From: Allolobophora icterica | Taxonomy: Eukaryota > Annelida > Clitellata > Crassiclitellata > Lumbricidae | Reading direction: 5' to 3' | DNA length: 64,000 nucleotides | Assembly: GCA_963556255.1 (NCBI GenBank) | Contig: OY744613.1 | Location: forward strand, 42,873,861 to 42,937,860 | Part shown: positions 32,815-44,066 of the stretch, one piece after another | Layout of the letters: every line of letters begins with the position of its first letter | Position numbering within the stretch: position 1 is the stretch's first letter | Notes under the pieces: generated by a model | The model's database searches: none | Told to the model about the DNA's origin: nothing | The model's input: only the letters and a program-made list of their open reading frames with translations | Position numbers and translations under genes: made by a program

Positions 32815-34026
32815 ACAGGATGTACCGACAGAGGCGAGAGATCATTTAAAACAATTGCTAACAGACTACACTGATGTATTTTCGGCTACTGAACGGGATC
32901 TTGGAAAGACGACGGTCTGTGAGCATAGGAAAGACACAGGGAACGAGCGTCCCGACCGACAGCCGTTGCGGAGGCAACCTCTGGCATATAGGGTTGCTGT
33001 AGACAAGCAGCTGGATCAAATGCTGGCGGCTGGAGTGTTGGAGCCCGCGCTCAGTGAATGGGCTGCGAATGTAGTCTTAGCGAAAAAGAAAGACGGAACC
33101 TTAAGGTTCTGCATAGATTATCGTCAATTGAATAATAAGATGAGGAAAGATTCCAACCCTCTGCCGGGAATAGACGAGTGTCTTGACGCCCTTACCGTGG
33201 CTGGGTGGTTCAGCACGCTCGATTTACGCAGTGGATACCATTAAGTGGCTATGGATTCCGGCGATGCGGATAAGACTGCTTTTGTGACCCGTCGAGGATT
33301 TTTAGATGGAGTGTGATGCCCTTTGGGCTTTGTAATGCTCCAGCGACTTTCCAGAGGCTAGTGGATATAGTCTTGTCTGGGTTGAATATCGAGTGTTGTC
33401 TGGTCTACCTGGTTGACGTGATCGTCTTTGGGAAATCTTGGGAAGAACAGTTGCAGCGGTTGGAGTTGGTCTTTCAGCGCCTTCGGACAGCCAATCTGAA
33501 GTTAAAGCCTAGTAAGTGCCACCTCTTGAGGCGAACGGTCCACTTCCTGGGACACATTGTATCTTACAGTGGGATTTCGGTTGACCCTTCTAAGGTCGAA
33601 GAATTGGTCTCATGGCCGGTTCCGCAACGACTTAGGGACGTATGGACCTTCGTAGGATTATGCGCCTATTACAGGAAATTCATACTTGGATTTTCGTGTG
33701 TGGCAGCTCCCCTTTTTGAACTTACAAAGAAAGGTAGGGAATTTGAATGGAACGAGGAGTGCCAAGACGCCTTTGATAGACTGAAGGTAGCCTTAACCAC
33801 TGCTCCCGTGTTGACATTGCCGCGAGAAGAGGCTGTCTTCGTGTTCGATTGTGATGCTTCCGATGTAGGTATCGGAGCTGTACTGTCACAGCGAGTAGAA
33901 GATGGGGAAAACGTCGTCGCATATGGGAGCCGCTTACTTTCTGCGGCTGAGAGAAACTACTGCATCACGAAGAAGGAATTACTGGCGGCAGTGCACTTTG
34001 TAAAGTTTATAGACAATATCTTCTAG
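32815..34026 (+). pseudogene. Ty3/gypsy reverse transcriptase and RNase H, decayed
   Basis: The RT begins with DYTDVFSATERDLGKT and proceeds through KKDGTLRFCIDYRQLN and FSTLDLRSGYH. A TAA at 33242-33244 and a frameshift near 33300 follow. Coding then continues with MPFGLCNAPATFQRLV, and the YxDD box reads YLVD, so one catalytic Asp is replaced by Val. The RNase H part has VFDCDASDVGIGAVLSQ and ends early at a stop (34024-34026). Gag and protease are absent; the upstream edge lies just after a CCTTTCCCACAG stretch. It belongs to the gypsy group with the ordinary RT-RH-IN order. Confidence 0.85.
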
Positions 34027-34225
34027 GAAAGCACTTTGTACTACGGACGGACCATGCTGCACTCCAGTAGCTGCAGCGGACACCAGAACCGATAGGTCAG
34101 CAGGGACTGTGGCTAGAACGCCTGGCTGAATATGACTTCGAGATAGTGCATAGACCGGGACGTAAGCATGGGAACGCAGACGCCATGTCACGCAAGAGCC
34201 GTGTCGCCAGAGCGGAGAACCCCCA

Positions 34226-35774
34226 TTGTTCATGGAACCCGCAGTGAACCGGGAGGTTATAGAGGTTCCTACGTCCCGCGATCCCGATAAGAATGGGAGA
34301 CTTGCACATGCTCAACGGGAGGACCCCGAATTAAGTGTGGTCAGCAGTGGTTGTGTGAAGGAGCGGAAGTTCCCACCTTACAGGAGATTTTGTACGAGAG
34401 CGAGGTTATCAAAGTATACTGGCATCAGAAGGACTCCCTGTACGTGCAGGATGATGTGATTTATAGACGAACGCCTGACGGTTTGGAGCAGTTCCTTGTC
34501 CCAAAGCCGCTAAGGAAAGATTTTATGACAATGGCTAATACCGGTGTAACCGGAGGCCACTTGGGAATTAGGCGTACTCGGTGACAAGTGAGGCGGCGCG
34601 CCTACTGGGTTGGGTGGTCTGGAGACGTAAAGCGATTCTGCCGACAGTGCCCCCAGTGTTGCCGATATTGGAGAGGTGGACCGCCGAAGCGTGGTCCGTT
34701 GCAACCGATCCCATGCGGTGAACCGTTGGAACGATTGAGTTTAGACATTACCGGCCCTCACCCAAAGAGTAAGAAAGGCCGTATTTACGTCTTGACCATC
34801 ATGGACAATTTTTCAAAGTTCGCTGAAGCCATCCCTCTGGCTAACCAGGAGGCGACTACCGTAGCTAAGGCCCTGGTGGAAATGTGACAGTGAGATATGC
34901 GGCACCGCTTCAGATCTTGACAGACCAGGGGAGGAACTTTGAAGGTAGTGTATTTCGTGAGGTATGTAGACTCTTGGAAATAGATAAGGTGAGGACATAT
35001 AGCTACCACCCGTGGTGCAATGAGTTAATAGAGAGATTTCACCGCACGCTAAATGCGATGCTCGGAAAGGTTATTAGTGTGCAACAGCGGGATTGAGATG
35101 AGTTCCTCCCGTATGTTGTGGCAGCTTACAATGCTTCTTGCCATGAGGTCACCGGCTTTTCTCCAAACTACCTCGTTTTCGGGAAAGAGAATCGCGCGCC
35201 TTTGGACCTGGTCTTTGTTACGCCTGGCGGCTCTGTGTTGGAACGGCCAACGTACTCTACTTATGCGGCCGAGCTGGTGGATGGAATGGAACAGGCCTAC
35301 CGTATGGTACGGTTGAGTTTGAAACAGGTCGCAGCACGGAGGAAGCGGAGGTACGATCTGCGAGTGCGGTCTGCTAAGTACCAGGATGGCGAATGGGTGT
35401 GGTATTGTACTCCCAGAAGGTTTCCGGGACGATCGCCCAAATGGTCGAATTGGTACACTGGTCCGTTCATGGTGGTACCTTCTTGTGGACCAGTGAATTA
35501 TGTCTTACAGAAGTCGCTAAGAGCAAACACTTTTATTGCGCATGTTGACAAACTTCGTCCTTGCTACGGGAGGACAAGAGGACAGTGGGATGATACGGCA
35601 GCTCAGGAGGTTGACCATCAACACGTTGATCGCGAAGCTGAGTCAGATCGAACATTGAGGGAACGGCCGCGCCGTACGGTGGGCAAGCCAGCTAGGTATC
35701 AGTTGGCGCAGGAGACATGTACGGTGCACGCAATGTGGTCGCTGCCAGGATGGGCCTCATTTCTCTTTCCCTAA
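34226..35774 (+). pseudogene. Ty3/gypsy integrase, decayed
   Basis: Pieces in several frames: the HHCC region (GGHLGIRRTR, then CRQCPQCCRYW), the first catalytic Asp in LSLDITGPHPKS, the second in ILTDQGRNFEG, and the Glu in ELIERFHRTLN. A tail with GPFMVV and IAHVDKLRPCYG follows, as in gypsy integrase C-termini. Stops at 34582, after 34884 and at about 35094 separate the pieces. The D, D and E positions survive although the protein is broken. It continues from the RNase H at 34026 in the same element. Confidence 0.85.
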
Positions 35775-35830
35775 TGGTATGTGTAATTTTATGATTTCCC
35801 AAAAGGGGACTTTGGGTTTTCTCAGTGGGG

Positions 35831-37118
35831 TGGAATTGTCCCGATTTGGACCCTTTGATTTTTTTTGGACTGCGTCTAAACCTGGTGACATTGCGACATG
35901 ACGCTGCTCAGCGCTGCGTCTGCGTCAGCGTCAGCGTCTGCGCTGCGCTGGTGACTCTGCGTCAGCGTCTGCGCTGCGCCAGTGACTCTGCGTCTGCGTC
36001 AGCGTCAGCGCTCTGCGACACTGCACCGAGTGACCTTTGCGTCGATGCGATTTGCGTCAGCGCTCTGCGCTGCGTCTGCGTCAGCGTTCTGCGTCAGCGT
36101 CTGCGCTGCGTCCGTGACTCTGCGTCAGCGCTCTGCGCTGCGTCGTTTGTACACTGCGTCTACGCTCTGCGTCAGCGTCACTGTGCACTGCGTCATTGTA
36201 CACAGAGTCTTTGTGCACTGCGACTGCGCTCTGCGCATGCGCACTGCGTCAGCGTAAGCGCTCTGCGACACTACATCGGGTGACCTCTGCGTCAGCGTCT
36301 GCGCTGCGTCCGTGACTCTGCGTCAGCGCGCTGCGCTGCGTCGTTTGTACACTGCGTCTACGCTCTGCGTCAGCGTCATTGTGCACTGCGTCATTGTACA
36401 CAGTGTCTTTGTGCACTGCGACTGCGCTCTGCGCATGCGCACTGCGTCAGCGTAAGCGCTCTGCGACACTACATCGGGTGACCTCTGCGTCAGCGCTCTG
36501 CGTTGCGTCTGCGTCAGCGTCTGCGCTCTGCGCTGCATCTGCGTCAGCGTCAGCGTCTGCGCTCTGCGTCAGCGCTCTGTGACGCTGCGCTGCGTCAAGG
36601 GACAGTATATATAGAAGTGCGCAGCTCAACAGTTAGTCAGTTGAGCTCAACAGTTAGTTCTTGGACGGGAGTCAGACACGGAGAGAGGTTTGAAGGTTTG
36701 TCAGCGTCGAGTTCAGAGTCAGCGTCGCCAGTGCTCAGTTACTTCGTCGTGGTTGCGTCGCTTGTACCACGGACTCTGCTAGTCTTTCGTCGTTATTAGG
36801 TCGTCGCTGACTGGTAGTCATCAGTCGCTGTCGTTGACAGTCGTCGTCTGCGTCGCCGGAGTCGTGTTCTCCGGTTGAGTACGTTCTTGAACTCTGCCTC
36901 GTCGGACTGCGAAACTGATTTAACTGTGAACTCATTTCATTATGTTTGTTCGATTATATCGACGGGTAGTCGATTGAGTGTGATCAGGTAATAAAGTTTG
37001 AAACCAGAGGTTAGCCTTCTGCTTGACTAAGGGAAGCCTTGCCCCACGGACTAGAGTCAGGATCCGAACCCTGGGCTGGGCCATCCTGGTAAGCTGATTC
37101 GGCCCAGGTTCGCCACAA
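35831..37118 (+). repeat. LTR of the gypsy element (boundaries approximate)
   Basis: A purine-rich tract, CAGTGGGG, at 35823-35830 precedes TGGAATTGTCCCG, the likely LTR start. The likely end is ...GGTTCGCCACA near 37117, followed by a PBS-like TGG at 37122. A TATA box (TATATATAG at about 36606) and an AATAAA (36990-36995) sit where promoter and poly(A) signals would be. The U3 part is a GC-rich minisatellite. Only one LTR is present. Confidence 0.6.
35890..36600. repeat. GC-rich minisatellite (CTGCGTCAGCG units) with 198-bp higher-order repeat
   Basis: Units such as TCTGCGTCAGCG and TCTGCGCTGCG alternate across 700 bp. A longer stretch containing TCGTTTGTACACTGCGTC starts at 36143 and again at 36341, a 198-bp period. 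It lies in the U3 of the LTR, and its base composition contrasts sharply with the AT-rich surroundings. The long open frames across it on both strands are not genes. Confidence 0.9.
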
Positions 37119-37121
37119 AAC

Positions 37122-37235
37122 TGGTACCAGAAGTGGGGTAGTACTTCTGGTTTTCTTCGACGTCGTTGTCTGGTTTTCTTCGTTGAACGATCGACTCATC
37201 AAGCATGGAAAACGCTGATGGAGTAGAACTGTAAG
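37122..37235 (+). other. Gypsy primer-binding site, leader and first gag codons
   Basis: TGGTACCAGAAGTGGGG at 37122-37138 has the TGG start and position of a tRNA primer-binding site directly after an LTR. A leader and ATG at 37205 (MENADGVEL then stop) follow, as in gag starts. Then the element ends. I could not assign the tRNA. Confidence 0.5.
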
Positions 37236-37379
37236 CACCACTAAGTCTTCCTCTTGGGAAGTACAGCTTACCCGTGACTGGTCTACTTAAAAGGCACAAT
37301 AAAAGCTTACCCTTTTTTAACTCTAAATAATATTTGTGACATAATGATTATAAGCTATATAATGAGTGTACCGACGATT

Positions 37380-37832
<453 letters not shown>

Positions 37833-37839
37833 TGATATT

Positions 37840-38640
37840 TACCCTGCTGATACACAATTTGTCCACTACGTTAACTGTCCACTCCGCTATTATTAGTGTT
37901 ACCCTTGAGGTACTAAAATTTATTCCATTGTCATTGTAAGTTGTATGTTTAAATTATCATCTCCTATACAATTTCTTTAACTATTATGACATTTTTAATA
38001 TATTTTTGTCTCGGAAGAATGTTTTTTAAGTTCACTTTTCATAATTTATGCTCAATTATCGACAGGTAGTAACGGAGCGTACTTATTTTGTTGGAATTTT
38101 TATATAATTTTGATGTTATGAGTAGATTTTTAAGACGTCATAATTTTTAATGTTTTATGTTTAATTGATCACTGGGAATGATTGGCTCGTGATTTTTATT
38201 TTGCTATTTGGCCAAAAAGTACATTAAACTTTACATTGATTAGGTCCCCTATTTCCTTTTCCGTAACGGAGTGGAATTTCTTAATAAAATAAAAAATGTG
38301 ATGGAATCAAAATAATCATTTGTATTGTAAATTTTTTTCGCTTCTTCAATTAGTCATGTAACCGGAAAATGACTCACGAACTTCGCTCACGACCTCATGG
38401 ATTCTTACTTCCTGAATAGGATGATCGAAATTTTATTCATCGAAAACTATTTAGAAATTTTTACTGACTGAAAAATATCTAATTAAACCATAGACTCTCC
38501 GTTATTTATAAGAAACCTAATTCTCAAATACTTCATCCATAGTCTAACCCCAGACTAATAGTTCCATAATCCCCTATAAATTATTTCTGTGTAGGAAGTT
38601 GCGTTGATGTTAGCTTAAGTTTTTGATTAAAGGAAAATTG
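37840..38640. other. Intergenic sequence, nothing recognised
   Basis: AT-rich DNA upstream of the third propeller exon. No RING/B-box exon was found between 25023 and 38688, so the third copy lacks a visible 5' exon. Confidence 0.5.
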
Positions 38641-38688
38641 AATGATTGATTGAAGAAAGACAACAAGTTCTATCTTTCATTTATTTAG

Positions 38689-39511
38689 TTTCAGTTCAAT
38701 TCGTCGGAAGACTCCAATGTCCGAGTGATATTCAGGCTGTGACTAAACTGGACGACAAAATCTATGTTCTGTGCAAATCTTACATTGAGGCTATGGTATT
38801 ATGTATCTTTGAGGACCAAAATCCATTTCAGTTTTATAAGAACGTCGAGATAGGAGAGATTTTATGTTGCCATCATGCTGTATCAAGTGACAAGTTAAAA
38901 TGTCTTTACATCTATGACTCGCAGAAGAGTTGCATCTGGAAGCTAAAGGCTGATGACTGTCGAGTGAGTAAATGGTTGTCCAACGTAGGCGAACTATTCA
39001 CTCTGTCAATGTCAAATGGTGGACATCTTTTGCTATTGAGAGATGATAAAGGAGTGAGACAATTGGAAATCTACGGATCTCATGCCAAGATCATTCGAAG
39101 TATTTCATTGCCCCAGGGCATAATCAGAACACGCCATATCATACAGGAATCCAATGGACAATTCATCGTAATTCACAAGTCGGATGATTCAAAGAGTAAA
39201 TCTTGTACTATCAGTGAACTGAACAGTAAAGGATAATTCGAAAGTTTCAGTCAGCAGGAAGGCATCAAGAGCTCATGAATCCATATTATTTGTTTTTGGA
39301 TTCAGAGAACGATCGACTGTTTGTGGCTCAACGGAATAAATGTGAATTCAGTGTGGTTATGTTCGACCGAGGTTCATTCAAGTGGAAGGAAATGCTTTTA
39401 CCATATAAAGTGCGCTTGCCTTTTTGGCGACTTTCAATGCATTACGATGAACGCAAGAAACAATTACTTGTGGGAAAATCTAAAGAAGTTGATGTTTGTC
39501 AAATTTATTAG
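38689..39511 (+). pseudogene. TRIM-like propeller exon, broken
   Basis: The exon starts after TTTATTTAG at 38688 with VSVQFVGRLQCPSDIQ, parallel to the intact exon at 24196. It is open to a TAA at 39234-39236. Compared with block A, a 4-bp deficit just after the stop shifts the frame, and the remainder (from 39275, PYYLFLDSENDRLFV to the TAG at 39511) is in another frame. The product would lose the last third of the propeller. Downstream DNA continues in the same homology as blocks A and B. No 5' exon is seen nearby, so it is probably a pseudogene. Confidence 0.85.
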
Positions 39512-41285
39512 ACGAGTTTGCCACAGTTTACAGAATGTTGGGCACAGTGTGTCGCAATATAAAACACACATTGAGTAGAATTAATAAGAGTAATTATAGT
39601 TTAAGTGATATTTAAACTAACGAATTCGTACAATAATGGTTAAGTGTAATTATACACTAACTTCCATAATGAATCAACCACCAATGTGACTTTTAAACTG
39701 TGTATTTGTGTATTAAAAATATGATCAATTTGAGCATTATATCTTCTCCGAAAGACCATGCTCTTGAGTAATACATAGGCGAATCTCATAATTAGCAAAT
39801 TGTATTTATTAAGCGACAATTTCATTCCAGATATTTAAAAGAAATCGATGTTTTCACCCAAGTTTGCGATCCTTGTCGAAATTTGAACTAATGACGTCAC
39901 GGGTTTCCCGCAAACGAATCGATATAAGACAGGAGCTGTACGAGATGAGGAGGGTCCGGCGTGGCCGGCCGTGACCTGTTGGAGAGGATTGCGATCTGGG
40001 GCCTCTTCCGTTGCCAGAGGTGACGTGCAGGATAACATAACGATCCTACAGTGCAGCATTCCCGTGTGTCTTGGCCTGGGCGGAGAGATACTTTGGTTCG
40101 CTGGTCGACGCAGGCGCCACGAGTTCTGGCATACCCAGAGGTAAATAGCTTGACAGCCAACAAACCGGATGTTAGGTCTACACATCCTTCAATATATCTC
40201 ATCAACCCAGAAGCCCAGCAAAGCCACAGGCCATCGATCATCTTGGAGCAGACTTGAGCTCATGCAGACAGGACGTGGCTACAGTGGTTGAGAGCTGGCT
40301 CAAGGAAAAACACATGGACGTCTCCATGGGATTCGATGGCTACGACATTTTCCGCAGGGATCCGGTGGGACACAGGGGCTGGGAGTGGCCGTTTATTGTC
40401 AATGTTATCTTCATCGTGCAATTTCCAACCAAAGACCTTCTTCATCAGGAAGATGGAAATCTTATGGCTTAAGGTCAACGTAAGGGAGTGATTCCACTAC
40501 ATCGGTGTTATTATTTACCATCCTGAGCCTGAGCCTGATTACTACACAGTTCTCTTCATTCCTTGTGTCGATTCCACCTTGGATGAGATTAATTCTCTAT
40601 CCGAGTATTCGACTACCATTCTCGCGAGGACTTTAACCAGTTGCCTTCATTCACCTACAATCCTAGAAATGGGTCCGTTGAAAGAGTTCAAGGGTCCTTC
40701 GCATGAAGGCCATCATTCATTGGACCTCATCTACTCATCTAACCATGTATTCAAATCACTCATCGCCGGAAAGTCGACAATACTTGGCCATCTTTGAACG
40801 CCTTCGGATATCTTTAGCAATCTCGAGTCGCGAACTGAGGGGCTGAGGGCAGATGTGTATCGTTCAATTTGCCTCTCTCCCGGTCCATCTTTCGAAGCAT
40901 AGTCCGAGTTTTCATCTCCGGCTGAAGCCATCGAGGCCTTATACAAATACATTAACGCAGATATTTAACTGTTCTTCTCGGTTAACAGTATTGAAATGCT
41001 AAGAACAGTACTAGCCCACCGAATACCGACAGTCTTACCAGGTAAGTGCACTAGGATCTCTGTCTGATCCCAAGCGGTCAGACAGAAAATATGGAATCCT
41101 AAGCTTATATAGCGCAGAAAGACAAAGTGGTCTGAGCCAGCCTAGCGCAACCCAACTAGATACATCCGTTTAGGGAACTCTCGGCTTAAGTCGACAAATG
41201 CCAGTGAAGACGGTTGCAGCGCCTGAGGTAGGCAGCAGTAGGCTAACTCTACCTAACTATAGGCCCCTATATTAAGCCAAAAATA
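38689..41285 (+). repeat. Segmental duplication block C, first part
   Basis: This is the least interrupted version of the block: exon, about 450 bp of 3' flank, the GGCCGTGACCTGTTGGAGAGG region and the stretch up to CTAACTCTACCTAACTATA. It provides the empty sites for the insertions in block A at 1105, 3508 and 3984. Confidence 0.75.
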
Positions 41286-41287
41286 AG

Positions 41288-41537
41288 GTTATTTTATTTA
41301 TTTATTTATTTATTCTGGGTATTTCTATAGCGCCTCTCGAAGTCAGCTACTACTCAGAGGCGCTCCCGACTACAGCATTGGAATACTGTGCCGGAGTTTT
41401 CACGCCGAAGCGCCATGAGCAATTGCGAGTGAAGGACTTGCCCAAGGTCCGTGCGCAGCGGCTAGAGTGGGATTCGAACCTGCAACCCTCCGGTCACAAG
41501 GCGCCGAACTTACCACTGAGCCACCACGCCCCATACT
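41288..41537 (-). mobile_element. tRNA-derived SINE with (AAAT)n tail
   Basis: On the minus strand, from 41537: GGGGCGTGGTGGCTCAGTGG (A box TGGCTCAGTGGTAAG), then GGTTCGAATCCCAC (a canonical B box at about 41466-41479). A tRNA-unrelated body containing GTCGGGAGCGCCTCTGAG follows. The unit ends in CAGAATAAATAAATAAATAA at 41288-41312. The box spacing fits a tRNA-like pol III promoter. It is not a functional tRNA, since the body continues directly and no CCA-proximal acceptor pairing is evident. Confidence 0.85.
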
Positions 41538-41879
41538 GCAACTGGAAGTGGTTCTGCCGCTGCGGACGTTAGCATTTAGATTCGCTACATTGTCACTTAT
41601 TTCAACCCATGCCTTAGACACCAATTTATATCAAACCAAATGCACTCTGAACTGCGTTCGGTTTAAATCAAGTCTCTTCGCTGGACTCTGATGTGTCACT
41701 ATACCCTACACTGAAGCAAATTTGTATATATGAAAAACCAATAGGATTGCTTATTCTGGGGTTGAATAATGTGTATGAACGATTGCATAAGGGAAATAGG
41801 AGTAGGGTAAAGTAAAAAGCGGACATGGGGAGGAAGGGGTTCAACTATAACACTATAACACTATATAACACTATATCAC

Positions 41880-42404
41880 TATAACATGTTGCCTCTGTCC
41901 TTTAACTGTTACTTTAAGATGGGGGTTTCCATTCATTCTCATCAGACACGTAATGCTAATATGTATCGTCCTGAATATGCACGGATCAATGCTAAAAGGT
42001 TTTCCATTAAATGTCAGGGCCCCATGCTATGGAATGCTTCACCTCTGATGATAACCTCGCACTACCCATTAGTCGTTTTAAAAACTTGTTAAGGTCTTAT
42101 ATCATAAATCAAAGGTCATAAAAACTTGCTACTTGAATATGTACTTAACTGTTACTTAAGTCATGCATTATTTTGCTATTATTGAATTTGGTTTAGGCGT
42201 TAGTTAAGAATAAATAAATCAAACACTTTAATGTTAATCGTCCGTCCAGCTGGTGATCATCTCCTGGGTGCCCCAGATAGCGGGACTTGTCCCTTTGGGG
42301 TCTCCAACTATGACACTTCACCTGTTAAAAATACCTGCCTGTAATTTATGTTTTGCAAGTTGTTGTGTTATTATGAACGGATTGATTTGATTTGATTTGA
42401 TTTG
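41880..42404 (+). mobile_element. CR1/L2-like LINE 3' end with (GATTT)n tail
   Basis: The + strand encodes SHQTRNANMYRPEYARINAKR and FSIKCQGPMLWNASP, the C-terminus of a CR1/L2-type RT, with a frameshift before KNLLRSYI. The 3' UTR holds CCCTTTGGGGTCTCCAAC, shared in form with 12885-13210, and ends in (GATTT)n at about 42384-42404. Confidence 0.75.
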
Positions 42405-42454
42405 AAAGTGCATATTCGATTGTTTACGGCCTTTTTCAACGAACACTGGGCACA

Positions 42455-43275
42455 GGTGACATAATCATATATCACAGCGCGTGGTGGAACCTGGCGAATA
42501 AGAAGTTATTCGGTGAAATAGAACACAGCCACCGTTGCGTGTGAGATAAAGACCATAACGTTAGCAGTTAAGTGGCGGAATAACCTCGGTTAACAAAAAC
42601 TCATCTGATGCCTTGCGGGCAAAATAGGGCCTACAATAGAATGCTAAGAGCAAAATACGGCAAAAATTCTTGAATATTTTAAAAGAAATGTTACAATAAA
42701 GTTGAAGTGCGGAATCATAGGCAGAATGCTCACTGAAATAACTTTGTAAACTATTTTAAAGGAAACTTAATATCGAATTATCTCGCTGCCCAAAGAACAT
42801 ACATGTTGTGGTAGTGCCTACTTCTTAAATGTATGATTGTTATTGTACATGTGACTAGGCTAGTAGCTTCTATCGCTGTATCTGTCCGTTCTGCCCAGTT
42901 GCTTTTGTCATTTCATTCTAGACTTAGACCTCTCTCTTTTAAATCGCGTTCCACCATAAACTACCTCTGTCTTAGCGGACTGGTCTTCTGAGTATTGATC
43001 TGATTACTGTTTGGTTTCGTTGTGCCATCGGTTGATGCCTCGTGCATTAGGCAATGAAGCGATAGAAGTTATTAGTTACACACAGTCAGACTGCCTATAA
43101 AGTTGTTGAATGACAGATAACTGGTGCGTATCCTTTATACATACATTAATTCTAACTGCCAGTGGATTTTCTACATGATGTTCAATTGTTCATCGCATAT
43201 TTTCACATTATTCCTCGTATATTTATCACATTATGGATTTGAATGAGACCGTTACGCAAGTTGACTAAAATCCAG
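42455..43275 (+). repeat. Segmental duplication block C, second part (empty sites)
   Basis: Aligns with 27475-27978, 29243-29394 and 30300-30520. The pogo-like site (TCTAGACTTAGACCTCTCTC near 42920) and the CAAGACC MITE site (TTAGTTACACACAGTC near 43075) are both empty here. Confidence 0.75.
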
Positions 43276-43289
43276 CTTCCGTTGATAAC

Positions 43290-43900
43290 TCATTCTCTGC
43301 TGTCTCTCTTTACGTCACAGTCTGAGTCACAAAGAAAAAAGACATTCGGTGATTCGTGACTGAAAGAAGGTTTCTAATAAATACAATAAATACATGTTGC
43401 AATTGTAGTTGCTGTGAACCTCCGAGCGTCTGAATAGCTTTAATAACAGACGTCATTTGAGCAGGGTGATGCCTGCGTTTTGGATATCGTCCTGGCACGC
43501 AATATTAATGTTGTTTTCTACCACTGCGTACCGTTCGCGAATCTGTTCCATTTAAACTGTTCCAATGCACGGGTGGTTATTGCTCGACCTGCATACACAG
43601 ACCTGCTTACTTTAAAGTCTATGCATCAATGGCCCTAGCCGCGCGTGTGGCACAGTATTATGTTTTTGATGGTGCAGCGTTTTTTAAGGTGCTCAAAAGG
43701 TGCGATAGTGCACCTAGGTGTTTATAGACATGCACCCAAGCAACTCTGAAGCAATCTGGGATTAATATTAGACCAAAAGGCATGCGAGTGATGTTGACGG
43801 CTGATACCATATTCCGAATTAAAAGCGAAAACGTTGTTTACAATGATGGTATGATGGGAGCAAATTTCTCAATTTACGTGCGAAGCTGGAGATCTGACAC
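43290..43900. other. Intergenic sequence, nothing recognised
   Basis: No coding or repeat structure identified. Confidence 0.4.
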
Positions 43901-43904
43901 TACT

Positions 43905-44066
43905 ACATGTTGTTCCATGGACCCGTGTTACATGTTCCATGGACCCGTGCTACATGTTGTTCCGTGGACCCCTGTTACATGTTGTTCCATGTATGCGTGT
44001 ATTTATGTGCATGTATGTAATTATTTGCACCCATGCACCCGTGTTACATGTTGTTCCATGGACCAA
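43905..44066. repeat. Minisatellite of CATGTTGTTCCATGGACCCGTG units
   Basis: Four to five degenerate units of TACATGTTGTTCCATGGACC-type sequence. The CCATGG core is palindromic, and one unit is replaced by GTATGCGTG/CATGTATG sequence. Confidence 0.75.

Noticed and set aside
32774..32819. Splice-acceptor-like CTTTCCCACAG before the gypsy pol
   Set aside because: No upstream exon found; more likely chance or an element boundary.
35825..36629. Long open frames across the GC-rich region on both strands
   Set aside because: Low-complexity products of the CTGCGTCAGCG minisatellite, open in many frames, with no domain.
41466..41537. Possible tRNA gene on the minus strand
   Set aside because: Good A and B boxes but no closed acceptor stem, and it is continuous with a body and an (AAAT)n tail; a SINE explains it better.
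43905..44066. CRISPR-like regular repeats here and at 53690-54000
   Set aside because: Units are degenerate and lack unique spacers, and this is animal nuclear DNA; they are minisatellites.
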